From Paenibacillus sp. J5C2022 (lineage in GTDB: Bacteria; Bacillota; Bacilli; Paenibacillales; Paenibacillaceae): a DNA stretch of 64,000 nucleotides. The stretch covers positions 62,001 to 126,000 of the forward strand of contig NZ_JAOQJC010000013.1 of NCBI RefSeq assembly GCF_025567625.1, written 5' to 3'. The position numbers and the translations under genes are program-made. This document shows positions 42,115 through 50,325 of this stretch, one piece after another; the stretch's first letter is position 1; each line of letters opens with the position of its first letter. The notes beneath the pieces are model-generated. The model saw only the letters and a program-made list of their open reading frames with translations. It was not told where the DNA came from and did no database searches.

Positions 42115-43161
42115 CTAATTGCCCAGCCAAGACCAATTCTGCCAATCGTAGTCGTCAATATTCTCGGGAGTAATAACCTCAGGCTTCGGCAACGGCGTAA
42201 CATCCTCCAATTGCTCGCCCTCCAGCGCCGCCATCAATGCTTCTAACGCTACCTCGCCCAGGATGACAGGGTCTTGAAGCACTTCGCCAAGCCAAGAAGC
42301 ATTCCCGTCTTGAATGAATTGCAATACTTCCTTATCGCCTGCCATTCCGATAAACTTGATTTCCTTGTCCCGGTTCGCTCCGACAGCGCCGTTGTAGGCG
42401 CCTAACACCAGTGCATCGTTATGACCGCTGACGACATCAATGTTTTTGTTCCGCTGCATCACATTTTCGAATAACGTCTGTGCAGAGTTGCGGTCTCCCT
42501 TAGGATCTCCTTCTTCTATGACTTCCGCATTGGGGAATGCAGCTTTAACCGTGCTTGAGAAGCCTTCGAATCGATCAACGGACGCCTGACCTGACGCGGG
42601 TACGGACAAGTACGCCACGGTCGGATTACTTTTATTCAAGGTTTTCAAGTAGTTCACCGCAATCTCGCCGGCCGCGATTCCCATTTCTTTAAAATCGTGA
42701 CCGACAAACGTTTCCCAGACGGCATCTTCCGGATTGTCCGGCGATTGCGGATAATCGCCAACCACGACTTTTACGCCCTGTTCCTTCAGCTTGACCATAG
42801 TAGGAATGATGGCTTTCCCGTCGACCGGAAATACGACAACGCCTTTCGCCCCGAGCTGAACCATATTCTCAAGCTGTGTAATTTGGGTATTGATATCGAA
42901 CTTGCCATCCTCGAACTGAAGCTTAATGTTTTTGCCGGATTTCTCGACATAATTTTTCATTCCGTCAATCGTGCCTTGATACCATGGCCAGCCCAGATTC
43001 ATGATGGCTCCGCCTATTACCATTTCGTCGCCGTCCTTGGTTACGCTTTCATTTTGTAGTGAGCCGTTCGCTTCATTCGCATTACCGCCTGCGGAACAGC
43101 CTGCCAACACCGTAGATACGAGCAATGCTGCAGTGAATAACTTAACCCAACCCTTCTTCAT
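42115..43161 (-). CDS. Sugar ABC transporter substrate-binding lipoprotein
   Basis: 348 residues from ATG 43161 (GGGGGAAATGAA upstream). Lipoprotein signal KLFTAALLVSTVLAGC, so the mature N-terminus is Cys21-lipid. A periplasmic-binding-protein-like fold of the RbsB type follows: NLGWPWYQGTIDGMKNYVEK, LENMVQLGAKGVVVFPVDG, AYLSVPASGQASVDRFEGF, VSGHNDALVLGAYNGA. The aromatic-rich NLGWPWYQG loop probably stacks on a sugar ring. It delivers substrate to the RbsA/RbsC-like pair. The gap between it and the glycosidase-like gene is 76 nt. Confidence 0.94.
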   Translation of the reverse strand: MKKGWVKLFTAALLVSTVLAGCSAGGNANEANGSLQNESVTKDGDEMVIGGAIMNLGWPWYQGTIDGMKNYVEKSGKNIKLQFEDGKFDINTQITQLENMVQLGAKGVVVFPVDGKAIIPTMVKLKEQGVKVVVGDYPQSPDNPEDAVWETFVGHDFKEMGIAAGEIAVNYLKTLNKSNPTVAYLSVPASGQASVDRFEGFSSTVKAAFPNAEVIEEGDPKGDRNSAQTLFENVMQRNKNIDVVSGHNDALVLGAYNGAVGANRDKEIKFIGMAGDKEVLQFIQDGNASWLGEVLQDPVILGEVALEALMAALEGEQLEDVTPLPKPEVITPENIDDYDWQNWSWLGN

Positions 43162-43189
43162 TTCATTTCCCCCTATGCTCTCATTGTTG

Positions 43190-43561
43190 TTAAACACTTA
43201 AACCCATGGTGGTGTAGAATGCCATATCCTGCTGCCGTGTATCCAGTCTTCCATATTGCACAACGACGGGAACGCTGCTGGTCAGCTTAACGGCATACTG
43301 CGTCTCCTTCGGAATAACATATCCTCCCATGTCCTGAGCATGATCGAGACGGAAGCAACGCACTCTTTCCGCCTCTACGATGGCCGGCAGCAAGCTAACG
43401 GGCTCCCTGTCCGCAAAATACAACTTCATCTCTATGGATGCGGGGGCGTTATTCATATTCAGGACAATAATCGATTCATGTCCCTTCAACAAGGAGTCGC
43501 CCGGCGGGGGCAACTCACAGTCCGGAAATACCCACTGCAGCTTGCCGTTATGTTCATTCAT
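43190..43561 (-). CDS. ASRT-domain (sensory-rhodopsin-transducer-like) protein
   Basis: 123 residues, one domain. Landmarks are KLQWVFPDCELPPPG, GHESIIVLNMNNAPASIEMKLYFADREPV, a Tyr-Ala-Val strand and SSVPVVVQYGRLDT. These are the conserved features of the Anabaena sensory rhodopsin transducer family (PF07100), a beta-sandwich that forms tetramers. No rhodopsin gene is present. Homologues occur in sugar-metabolism operons and are thought to bind small ligands. It overlaps the lacI-like gene by 8 bp and precedes the binding-protein gene. Confidence 0.88.
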   Translation of the reverse strand: MNEHNGKLQWVFPDCELPPPGDSLLKGHESIIVLNMNNAPASIEMKLYFADREPVSLLPAIVEAERVRCFRLDHAQDMGGYVIPKETQYAVKLTSSVPVVVQYGRLDTRQQDMAFYTTMGLSV

Positions 43562-44585
43562 CGCGATTACGATCCCCTTTCCGGATCAGGCTTGACTCAT
43601 TAATGATCAACGTCGGTTCCAGCACGACTTTCTGGAACATTTTCAAATCCTTGTTTTTCTCGCGCCGCATGATGATGTCCGCTGCTATAGAACCTATTTT
43701 TTCCGCTGGCTGAATGATGGAAGTAATTTGCGGCCGGAGCAGCCCGGTCTCATCGTTGGCGTCGAAACATACACAGGCAATATCTTGCGGAATCTTGAGG
43801 CCCTTCTCTATGATTGCCTTGATCGCTCCGTACAAGAGGAAGTCATTGGCGGCAAACACGGCGGTAGGAATTTCATCCTGCTCCAGCCAGCTCTTCATAA
43901 TGCTATAGCCGCTTTCCCGCTTGAACTCTCCTACGCCAATCCAATGCTCGCGTACGAGCCGGCCATTCTGTTCCATGCAGCTGCGGAATCCTTGCAACCG
44001 TTCTTCCGCCGTTGATTGATTCTGCGGTCCTGTAATAATGGCCAGTTTCTCATGGCCTTGCCTTATCAGATGTTCCGTAAGATCATAGCTGGCCTTCGCA
44101 TTGTCAATCGTCACAACATCGAAGTTTTCCTTCATCTGCGGCATATTGTCAATGAACACGATCGGAATACCGGAATTTTTGTACTGATCGAACAACTCCA
44201 TATTGGCGCCGACGGTGGCGATCACCAGTCCCGTTACTTGTTTCTGAAGCAGCAGCTGCACATACTCCTCTTCCTTGCCGATATCTTCACCGCTATTGCA
44301 CACGATAACGGTATGCTCATTCTCGCTCGCAACCTTCTCCACCCCTTTCATCACATTTCCATAGAAGCTGTTGGACAGATCAGGAACGATTACGCCCAGC
44401 GTATGCGCGCTTTTCCGCTTCAGGCTTCGGGCAATTTCATTGGGCTGATAGCCGAATTCCTTAATCGCCTTCAGTATGCGCTCCCTCGTCTCCGCACTCA
44501 CCCTTCCTGTACCATTAATGACTCTGGATACGGTGGAAATCGAAATGTTAAGATGCTTGGCAATATCCTTTAACTGAACTGACAA
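43554..44585 (-). CDS. LacI-family transcriptional repressor
   Basis: 343 residues from a TTG at 44585, chosen because AAGGAAGG stands 7 nt upstream and the helix-turn-helix starts right after it (QLKDIAKHLNISISTVSRV). The hinge helix reads NEIARSLKRKSAHTLGVIVPD. A ligand-binding domain of the ribose-binding type follows (SNSFYGNVMKGVEKVASE, GLVIATVG, FIDNMP, TAVFAANDF). It is the first gene of the glycan operon and probably represses its own promoter through the sites at 44604-44619 and 44765-44780. Confidence 0.94.
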   Translation of the reverse strand: MSVQLKDIAKHLNISISTVSRVINGTGRVSAETRERILKAIKEFGYQPNEIARSLKRKSAHTLGVIVPDLSNSFYGNVMKGVEKVASENEHTVIVCNSGEDIGKEEEYVQLLLQKQVTGLVIATVGANMELFDQYKNSGIPIVFIDNMPQMKENFDVVTIDNAKASYDLTEHLIRQGHEKLAIITGPQNQSTAEERLQGFRSCMEQNGRLVREHWIGVGEFKRESGYSIMKSWLEQDEIPTAVFAANDFLLYGAIKAIIEKGLKIPQDIACVCFDANDETGLLRPQITSIIQPAEKIGSIAADIIMRREKNKDLKMFQKVVLEPTLIINESSLIRKGDRNRDE

Positions 44586-44603
44586 TAGAATCCCTTCCTT
44601 TTT

Positions 44604-44619
44604 GCGCAAACGTTCTCTC
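44604..44619. promoter_or_regulatory. Second LacI-type operator candidate
   Basis: GCGCAAACGTTCTCTC shares AAACGTT and a TCTC end with the operator at 44765 (10 of 16 positions palindromic). It lies 19 nt upstream of the TTG start, inside the 5' untranslated region. Confidence 0.5.
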
Positions 44620-44764
44620 ACATGTGATAAAAAAAACCGTCATTACGGAGTGTGTTACACAATATAAATCGCGACTTTTTTACATTTTCCAATCAATTAC
44701 TGCGCTTTCATTCCCAAATAAACAAAAAACACAACATGTCTGAACAAGTTACTCCACTTCAATC

Positions 44765-44780
44765 GAGCAAACGTTTTCTC
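44765..44780. promoter_or_regulatory. LacI-family operator of the glycan operon
   Basis: GAGCAAACGTTTTCTC, palindromic at 14 of 16 positions with the central CG typical of LacI/CcpA-family sites. It covers the expected transcription start of the promoter at 44787-44816, so binding would block initiation. Confidence 0.75.
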
Positions 44781-44786
44781 ACTCAT

Positions 44787-44816
44787 ATAGTACAAGATTA
44801 TCGAATTGTCTGTCAA
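44787..44816 (-). promoter_or_regulatory. SigA-type promoter of the glycan operon
   Basis: Minus strand TTGACA (44811-44816), an 18-nt spacer, then TACTAT (44787-44792). The perfect -35 and good -10 lie directly before the palindromic operator. Confidence 0.75.
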
Positions 44817-44938
44817 TACATTTTTATTGCGGGGAGACAATAGGCACGAAAAACGCCTGACGGCGTCCTTTTACTACTCTCCTCCGGCTAGCCCCTCTTT
44901 TCGGCGATGCAGTGAATGATTCATTCCCCGCCTTCGTG

Positions 44939-45330
44939 CGTATGCCACATACACTACAGCTGCTCAAACTAACCTTTCCCGTCCTCGAGCGTATGCCACA
45001 TACACTACAGCTGCTCAAACCAGCCTTTCTCGCCCTCGAGCGTATGCCACATACACTACAGCTGCTCAAACCAGCCTTTCTCGCCCTCGAGCGTATGCCA
45101 CATACACTACAGCTGCTCAAACCAGCCTTTCCCGCCTTCGTGCGTATGCCACATACACTACAGCTGCTCAAACTAACCTTCTCGCCCTCGAGCGTATGCC
45201 ACATACACTACAGCTGCTCAAACCAGCCTTTCCCGCCTTCGTGCGTATGCCACATACACTACAGCTGCTCAAACCAGCCTTTCTCGCCCTCGAGCGTATG
45301 CCACATACACTATAGTTACTCTAACCTCCC
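44939..45330. repeat. Eight-unit minisatellite, period 51 bp
   Basis: The unit begins CGTATGCCACATACACTACA and continues GCTGCTCAAAC, then a variable stretch (CAGCCTTTC or TAACCTTTC) ending TCGAG or TCGTG. Unit starts: 44939, 44990, 45041, 45092, 45143, 45193, 45244 and 45295; the last is degenerate. Each has a small palindrome GTATG-CCA-CATAC. The period of 17 codons keeps several frames open, but none has a ribosome site or family resemblance. It fills most of the 44820-45385 gene-free stretch. Confidence 0.95.
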
Positions 45331-45385
45331 GGCTGCAGCTGCCTGCGGCTGCCCGAACGGCTTTCCCATTGCGTACTGACCCTCC

Positions 45386-45731
45386 TCATGATCTGGAAAT
45401 GTCATAGACGCCAATCAGAATAATGGCGATCCCTGCCCAGCGTAAGCGTAACGGTCTCTCCGAAGACCGGCCCGTCCACAAGCATGGCGAGGACATAGGC
45501 TACACTTTGAAGCGGATAAGCTATGCTTAAGGGTAATCTTGACAGAACGACAAACCATAACACCGTCGCCGTACCGTACAGCGCCAATCCTCCATAAATG
45601 TAATTCGAGGTCGCTCATTTATCCCAAACAAGCCCTCCTGCTTTTTGAAGTCCCAGCTTGAAGAAGGTTTGGCCCAGGACCAGCAGGATTATATTGCCCA
45701 ACAATATGCCGTAGTCTGTGAGATTTCTCAT
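45386..45731 (-). pseudogene. Small multidrug resistance/DMT-type four-helix transporter, decayed
   Basis: From ATG 45731 the frame gives MRNLTDYGILLGNIILLVLG...KAGGLVWDK, then an in-frame TGA, then continues in the same frame as YIYGGLALYGTATVLWFVVL and LPLSIAYPLQSVAYVLAML. After GETVTLTL a one-base shift is needed to read AGIAIILIGVY. The pieces are the four helices of an SMR/EamA-like transporter of about 115 residues. One nonsense codon and one frameshift make it non-functional. Confidence 0.82.
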
Positions 45732-45903
45732 GCGAACCACCCCTTTCAATAGTCTGTGAAAATCTCACTAACTATAGCACTTCCGCCGCGAGGGATCTCT
45801 TAAGATATTCTTAAGGGGAGAAAATAACCCCACAAAGTGGGGCTCTACTTCGAAGCTTACAGGGGTACATTGCGGGGACCCCGGAACTTATAAATAATAA
45901 TGC

Positions 45904-45954
45904 AAAAAAACAGGAATGGCGCTGCTGGGATAATCCCCCTTGCACCGCCATTCC
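45904..45954 (-). terminator. Terminator of the nucleoside operon
   Basis: Stem GGAATGGCG/CGCCATTCC with a long loop, followed by TTTTTTT on the minus strand, 26 nt after the phosphorylase stop codon. Confidence 0.72.
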
Positions 45955-45979
45955 CGGCTTCCATCCTGTTCCTGAACCG

Positions 45980-46705
45980 CTAAGCGCGCGCCAGCTTCGC
46001 CATCGCGCCGAGCGCCGCATCGATCTCGCGCTCCACCGCGTTGGAGACGGCGTCGGTATGTGGATCATACTCCGCCGCAAGGTCGGCGTCCGCGAATCCG
46101 TCAATCGCCACGATCGCACCTGCCCGCGCCCCTCTGATCGTCGCCACGATATAGAGCGCCGCAATCTCCATCTCAACCGCAAGCGCGCCAGCCGCTTTAT
46201 ACTGCTTATGCGGAATGTCTACCACTCCGCTGAAGAATGCATCGAGCGTTACAGTAATGCCCTTCTGTACGACACCTCCGCCAGCCAGTGCCGATTCATA
46301 CAGCGCCGACGTCACATCGCTGTCCGCCACTGCGGGGAATCCGCTTGGCACAAGCTGGGAGGTAAGGCCTTCCGCCCTTACGGCCGCCGTGCTCACAATC
46401 AGGCTGCCCGCAGGATGCTCCGCGGAATAGGAGCCTGCCGTACCGACGCGGATCAGCGTCTTCACGCCGCCCTTGATCAGCTCCTCGAAGCATACGGCCG
46501 CACCCGGCGAGCCTACGCCATGGCTGACGACGGCAAGCTTCACCCCGTCGTACTCCCCGACGAAGGTCCGATATTCCCTGGCGAACGCCAACTCCTTGGC
46601 GTCCATCAGCTTCTCCGCGATCGCGGCTGCGCGCCTGGGGTCGCCGCAGACGATCGCACAGGCCGGAAGCTCCTCCGATTGCACCTGTAATATTGGCAAA
46701 TACAT
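45980..46705 (-). CDS. Nucleoside phosphorylase (uridine phosphorylase-like, PNP_UDP family)
   Basis: 241 residues. VCGDPRRAAAIAEKL holds the phosphate-binding Gly-Asp-x-x-Arg, FEELIKGGVKTLIRVGTAGS is the family signature with the second phosphate Arg, and VEMEIAALYIVA is the nucleoside ribose site (Glu-Met-Glu). This hexameric-type enzyme splits nucleosides with phosphate into base and (deoxy)ribose-1-phosphate. It closes the operon for nucleoside import, so it probably begins catabolism of the imported nucleoside. Base preference (uridine or purine) is not certain; the overall pattern leans to uridine phosphorylase. Confidence 0.88.
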   Translation of the reverse strand: MYLPILQVQSEELPACAIVCGDPRRAAAIAEKLMDAKELAFAREYRTFVGEYDGVKLAVVSHGVGSPGAAVCFEELIKGGVKTLIRVGTAGSYSAEHPAGSLIVSTAAVRAEGLTSQLVPSGFPAVADSDVTSALYESALAGGGVVQKGITVTLDAFFSGVVDIPHKQYKAAGALAVEMEIAALYIVATIRGARAGAIVAIDGFADADLAAEYDPHTDAVSNAVEREIDAALGAMAKLARA

Positions 46706-46785
46706 GTATGATCCGCTCCTTTTATGTTATACGCTGAAATATTCGACTACCGGGCTAGCTCCCTTTACGTTCCGTCAGTCTGCGC

Positions 46786-47709
46786 CTAACGCGAGCTTCC
46801 GCTCGACTTGCGCGCCTCCTGCATGTAGCCTTTGTCCTTGAAGAAGAACAACGCCACTAGCGTGACGACATATGGCAGCATGGATGTGAAATGTGTCGGC
46901 AATGCCAACCCCTGCAGACGAATGCTCAGCGCGTCCATGAATCCGAACAGAACGCTGGAAGCGGCGACGCCGATCGGATTGGATTGTCCCAGCATCGTAG
47001 CGACCAGCGCGATGAAGCCGCGGCCCGCCGTCATTCCTTCCGAGAACATCGTGACGTTGCCCAGCGACAGCTGAGCTCCCGCCAAGCCGCACAGCGCGCC
47101 GCACAGCAGCACCGCCTTGTATTGAATCGCTGCGACGCCGATGCCCAGACTTCTGGCCGCAGTAGGATTCTCGCCCGCTGCCAGCAAGCGGAAGCCGCCT
47201 ACCGTTCTGAACAGATAATATTGCAGGCCGATTACAATGAAGATCGACAGATAGACAAGTGCAGTGTGGCCGGACAACACGTCACCAAGCCACGGAATAT
47301 CCTTCAGCAGCGGAATCTGGAGCTTGGGCAGACCTGTCATCTGACTGTTCGTATAGGCGCCCTTCACATCGAATATGGCGCGCAGTGCGAAGGTCGTCAG
47401 ACCCAGCGCCAGAAAGTTCAGCGATATGCCGACCACGATGACATTAGCCTTCAAGTGGATGCTCATATAGCCGAATAAGAGAGCGTACATCATCGTGCAC
47501 ATTACGGCAAAGAGCACTGCTGCCCATATATTTCCAGTCATATGATTGCCCACGATGCCGGAGAATGCGCCGACCAGCATCATTCCTTCCAGACCGACAT
47601 TGAACAAGCCGACCCGGGCGCACAGCGCGCCTCCCAGCGCAGCCAGCAATATCGGCGTTATCATGCGAAGCGCCGAAGCGAATAACGAAACGTCAAGCAG
47701 CTGATCCAT
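46786..47709 (-). CDS. Nucleoside ABC transporter permease (YufQ/NupQ-like)
   Basis: 307 residues with about eight to ten hydrophobic segments. ILLAALGGALCARVGLFNVGLEGMMLVGAF and the loop FRLLAAGENPTAARSLGI are typical of the second permease of BMP-type nucleoside importers. The start overlaps the first permease gene by 17 bp. Together the two build the channel. Confidence 0.92.
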   Translation of the reverse strand: MDQLLDVSLFASALRMITPILLAALGGALCARVGLFNVGLEGMMLVGAFSGIVGNHMTGNIWAAVLFAVMCTMMYALLFGYMSIHLKANVIVVGISLNFLALGLTTFALRAIFDVKGAYTNSQMTGLPKLQIPLLKDIPWLGDVLSGHTALVYLSIFIVIGLQYYLFRTVGGFRLLAAGENPTAARSLGIGVAAIQYKAVLLCGALCGLAGAQLSLGNVTMFSEGMTAGRGFIALVATMLGQSNPIGVAASSVLFGFMDALSIRLQGLALPTHFTSMLPYVVTLVALFFFKDKGYMQEARKSSGSSR

Positions 47710-48766
47710 TCTTCGCCCCCGCTTTCTTTCGTTTGAATGTGATAAAGGAATACGTGATTTTCGCCGATACGAACAAGATCAGCACCGCTTGAATGATGCT
47801 TGACACCTCCAGCGGCACATCTGTGTTGCGCTCCATCCCCATTCCGCCTGTCTGAAGAGCCGCAAGCAGAATGGCCGCCAGGGCGGTACCGATCGGATTG
47901 GAGCTGGCCAGCAGCGTCGCCATAATGCCGGACCATGCATAGCCCGGGGTGGTCAACGCACCGTCCAGATAACGGTACTGCGTGCCCAGCACTTCCACGG
48001 CCCCAGCGAGACCGGCCAATGCTCCGCTGGCGAACATGCTGATCATCATCAGACGTCCGCGATCGACGCCGCCGTACGATGCGAACAGCGGATTGCCGCC
48101 CATCATCCGGATCTCATATCCCTTCACGGTATAACGGATGAACAGCGCCAGCAGAATTGTTGCGCACAGCGCAATAAGGAATCCGGCATGCAGCGTCATG
48201 CCCTGGAACAGCTTCGGCAGCCATGCGGCGCTGTCGATCTTCACCGTCTGGGACATCGCGGCGGAGCCGGAGCGGTCCTTCAGCGGGAAGGCTACCAGAT
48301 AACCCGCGAACAAGATTGCGATATAATTAAGCAATAGCGTCGTCATAATCAGGTTCATACCGAACCGGGCATCCAGCCAGCCGGCGAATGCGGACCACAG
48401 GCCGGCGGCGATCATACCCGCCAGCAATGCCGCAACCAGCTTCATCCAGCCCGGTCCCGGCAGGTAGATCGCAGTCAGTGCCGCGGACAGTGCGCCCATG
48501 ACCATCTGACCCTCCGAGCCGAGATTGAAGAATCCTGCCCGGAATGCAAGCGCTACGCCAAGTCCGATCAATATGATCGGGGTCGCCCTGGCAAGCGTAT
48601 TGGTGAAGAAGTAAAAATTGCCGAATGCGCCCTTCCACATCTCCGCATAAGTCTCCGTCACAGAGCCGCCTACGATAAGGATGGCAATGGCGCCTACCGC
48701 GAGGCCGATGAGGATGGCAACAAGGGGCTGCAGCAGCGACTTCAATATTTCCGACAGCTTATCCAA
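47693..48766 (-). CDS. Nucleoside ABC transporter permease (YufP/NupP-like)
   Basis: 357 residues, about nine or ten membrane segments. ATPIILIGLGVALAFRAGFFNLGSEGQMVMGA and YEIRMMGGNPLFASYGGV are the conserved family stretches. It starts within the 3' end of the ATPase gene (8-bp overlap) and ends inside the next permease gene, so all three are coupled. Confidence 0.92.
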   Translation of the reverse strand: MDKLSEILKSLLQPLVAILIGLAVGAIAILIVGGSVTETYAEMWKGAFGNFYFFTNTLARATPIILIGLGVALAFRAGFFNLGSEGQMVMGALSAALTAIYLPGPGWMKLVAALLAGMIAAGLWSAFAGWLDARFGMNLIMTTLLLNYIAILFAGYLVAFPLKDRSGSAAMSQTVKIDSAAWLPKLFQGMTLHAGFLIALCATILLALFIRYTVKGYEIRMMGGNPLFASYGGVDRGRLMMISMFASGALAGLAGAVEVLGTQYRYLDGALTTPGYAWSGIMATLLASSNPIGTALAAILLAALQTGGMGMERNTDVPLEVSSIIQAVLILFVSAKITYSFITFKRKKAGAKNGSAA

Positions 48767-50258
48767 CCGCTTTTCCTCCCGCCATTAACAAACTAATCCT
48801 CTCCTCCGTAGCTGTACCAGCCATCATCTCGCCCACAATCCGTCCTTCATACATGACGAGTATACGGTCCGACAGCTTCAGTACCTCCGTCAATTCCGAC
48901 GATACGAGCAGGATCGCTCCTCGCTTGTCCCTTCTCGCCAGCAGCTCGCCGTGAATAATCTCCATCGCGCCGACATCGACGCCCCTGGTCGGCTCCGCCG
49001 CAATCAGGAACGGCGTCTCCTGTGCAAGCTCTCTCGCTACAATCAGCTTCTGCAGATTGCCGCCGGACAAGTATTGGGCCTTCGTATGAACGGAGCCCGT
49101 CTTGATCCGGAACTTGTCGACCCAGCCTGCCACCAGCTTGCGGATGCGGCCTCCCTGCAGCACGCCCAGCTTCTGATGCTTGCCCGTGTGTCCCATTAAC
49201 CCGTTGTCCAGCACACTCGCTTCCTTCGATACGCCCCACAGATAGCGATCCTCCGGAATATGGGCAAGGCCGCCCTCCCGCACGATGGAGACGGGCGCTC
49301 CCGTCACATCCCGCTCGAGCAGCCGAACCGTTCCTGCATCCGGCTTCAGCAGACCGGATATCGCCTGCAGCAGCTCCGACTGCCCGTTGCCCGATATGCC
49401 GGCAATGCCGACAATCTCACCTTCGTGCACTTCGAAGCTGACGTTATCCAGGAGAGGCTTCGTCTTGCTGCCGCGAACCGATAGCGAAGACACTTCCAGT
49501 ACCGGATTGCCGCGATTAGCGGCACCTCTTGACAGCTGAACCAGTTCTCGTCCGACCATTAACCGCGACAGCTGCTCCTCGTCCGTCTCCTCGGCGTTCA
49601 GCACACCCGTCACCTCGCCGTCGCGCAGCACGGTTATCCGATCGGCCACCTCCATAATCTCACCCAGCTTATGGGTGATCAGAATGAAGCTCTTGCCCTG
49701 CGCAGCCAAGCGCTTGATGGAGATCAGCAGCTCCTTCACCTCAAGCGGCGTCAGTACGCCGGTCGGCTCGTCCAATATGATAATCTCCGCCCCTTGATGG
49801 AGAACCTTCAATATCTCAACGCGCTGCTGCATGCCTAGCGAGCATTCCCCGACCTTCATCCCCGGGTCGACAGGCATGCCGTATTGCCTGGACAGCTTCT
49901 CCGTCTCCTCGGCGGCGGCTTTGCGGTCGAAGGCGATTCCCTTCACCCGTTCTCTGCCGATGACGATGTTCTCCGCGATGGTGAAGGAAGGGAACAGCAT
50001 GAAGTGCTGATGCACCATGCCGATCCCGCACTTCATCGCATCTGTGGGATTATGGAATGCTACGGCCTTCCCATTCACGACAATGCGGCCGCTCGTTGGC
50101 GTCTCCATCCCGTACAGCATCCGCATCAGCGTTGTTTTGCCCGCTCCGTTCTCGCCGACGAGCGCATGAATTTCCCCCCTGCGCAGATTGAAGTCGACAT
50201 TGCGGTTGGCAGTCACACTGCCGTACGATTTCGTCATGCTTTCCATTTGCAGCAGCAT
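48759..50258 (-). CDS. Nucleoside ABC transporter ATPase (YufO/NupO-like)
   Basis: 499 residues from ATG 50258 (AAAGGAGC 9 nt upstream). Two nucleotide-binding domains: the first with GENGAGKTT, SLGMQQR and IIILDEPTGVLTP; the second with a degenerate Walker A, GISGNGQSE, then LSGGNLQK and AAEPTRGVDVGAM. Such double-domain ATPases drive BMP-family nucleoside import. It follows the lipoprotein gene by 67 nt. Confidence 0.94.
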   Translation of the reverse strand: MLLQMESMTKSYGSVTANRNVDFNLRRGEIHALVGENGAGKTTLMRMLYGMETPTSGRIVVNGKAVAFHNPTDAMKCGIGMVHQHFMLFPSFTIAENIVIGRERVKGIAFDRKAAAEETEKLSRQYGMPVDPGMKVGECSLGMQQRVEILKVLHQGAEIIILDEPTGVLTPLEVKELLISIKRLAAQGKSFILITHKLGEIMEVADRITVLRDGEVTGVLNAEETDEEQLSRLMVGRELVQLSRGAANRGNPVLEVSSLSVRGSKTKPLLDNVSFEVHEGEIVGIAGISGNGQSELLQAISGLLKPDAGTVRLLERDVTGAPVSIVREGGLAHIPEDRYLWGVSKEASVLDNGLMGHTGKHQKLGVLQGGRIRKLVAGWVDKFRIKTGSVHTKAQYLSGGNLQKLIVARELAQETPFLIAAEPTRGVDVGAMEIIHGELLARRDKRGAILLVSSELTEVLKLSDRILVMYEGRIVGEMMAGTATEERISLLMAGGKAVG

Positions 50259-50325
50259 ATCGTTGCTCCTTTCAACAAGCAAACCGGCTGCAGGAATTAG
50301 CAGCCGGTCAGCGCTTTATGTGAGA

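Noticed and set aside
44824..45379. Repeat-peptide genes on either strand of the 51-bp array (17-residue periods)
   Set aside because: A 51-bp period keeps frames open on both strands without selection; no ribosome site, no signal peptide, and start and end lie within the repeats.
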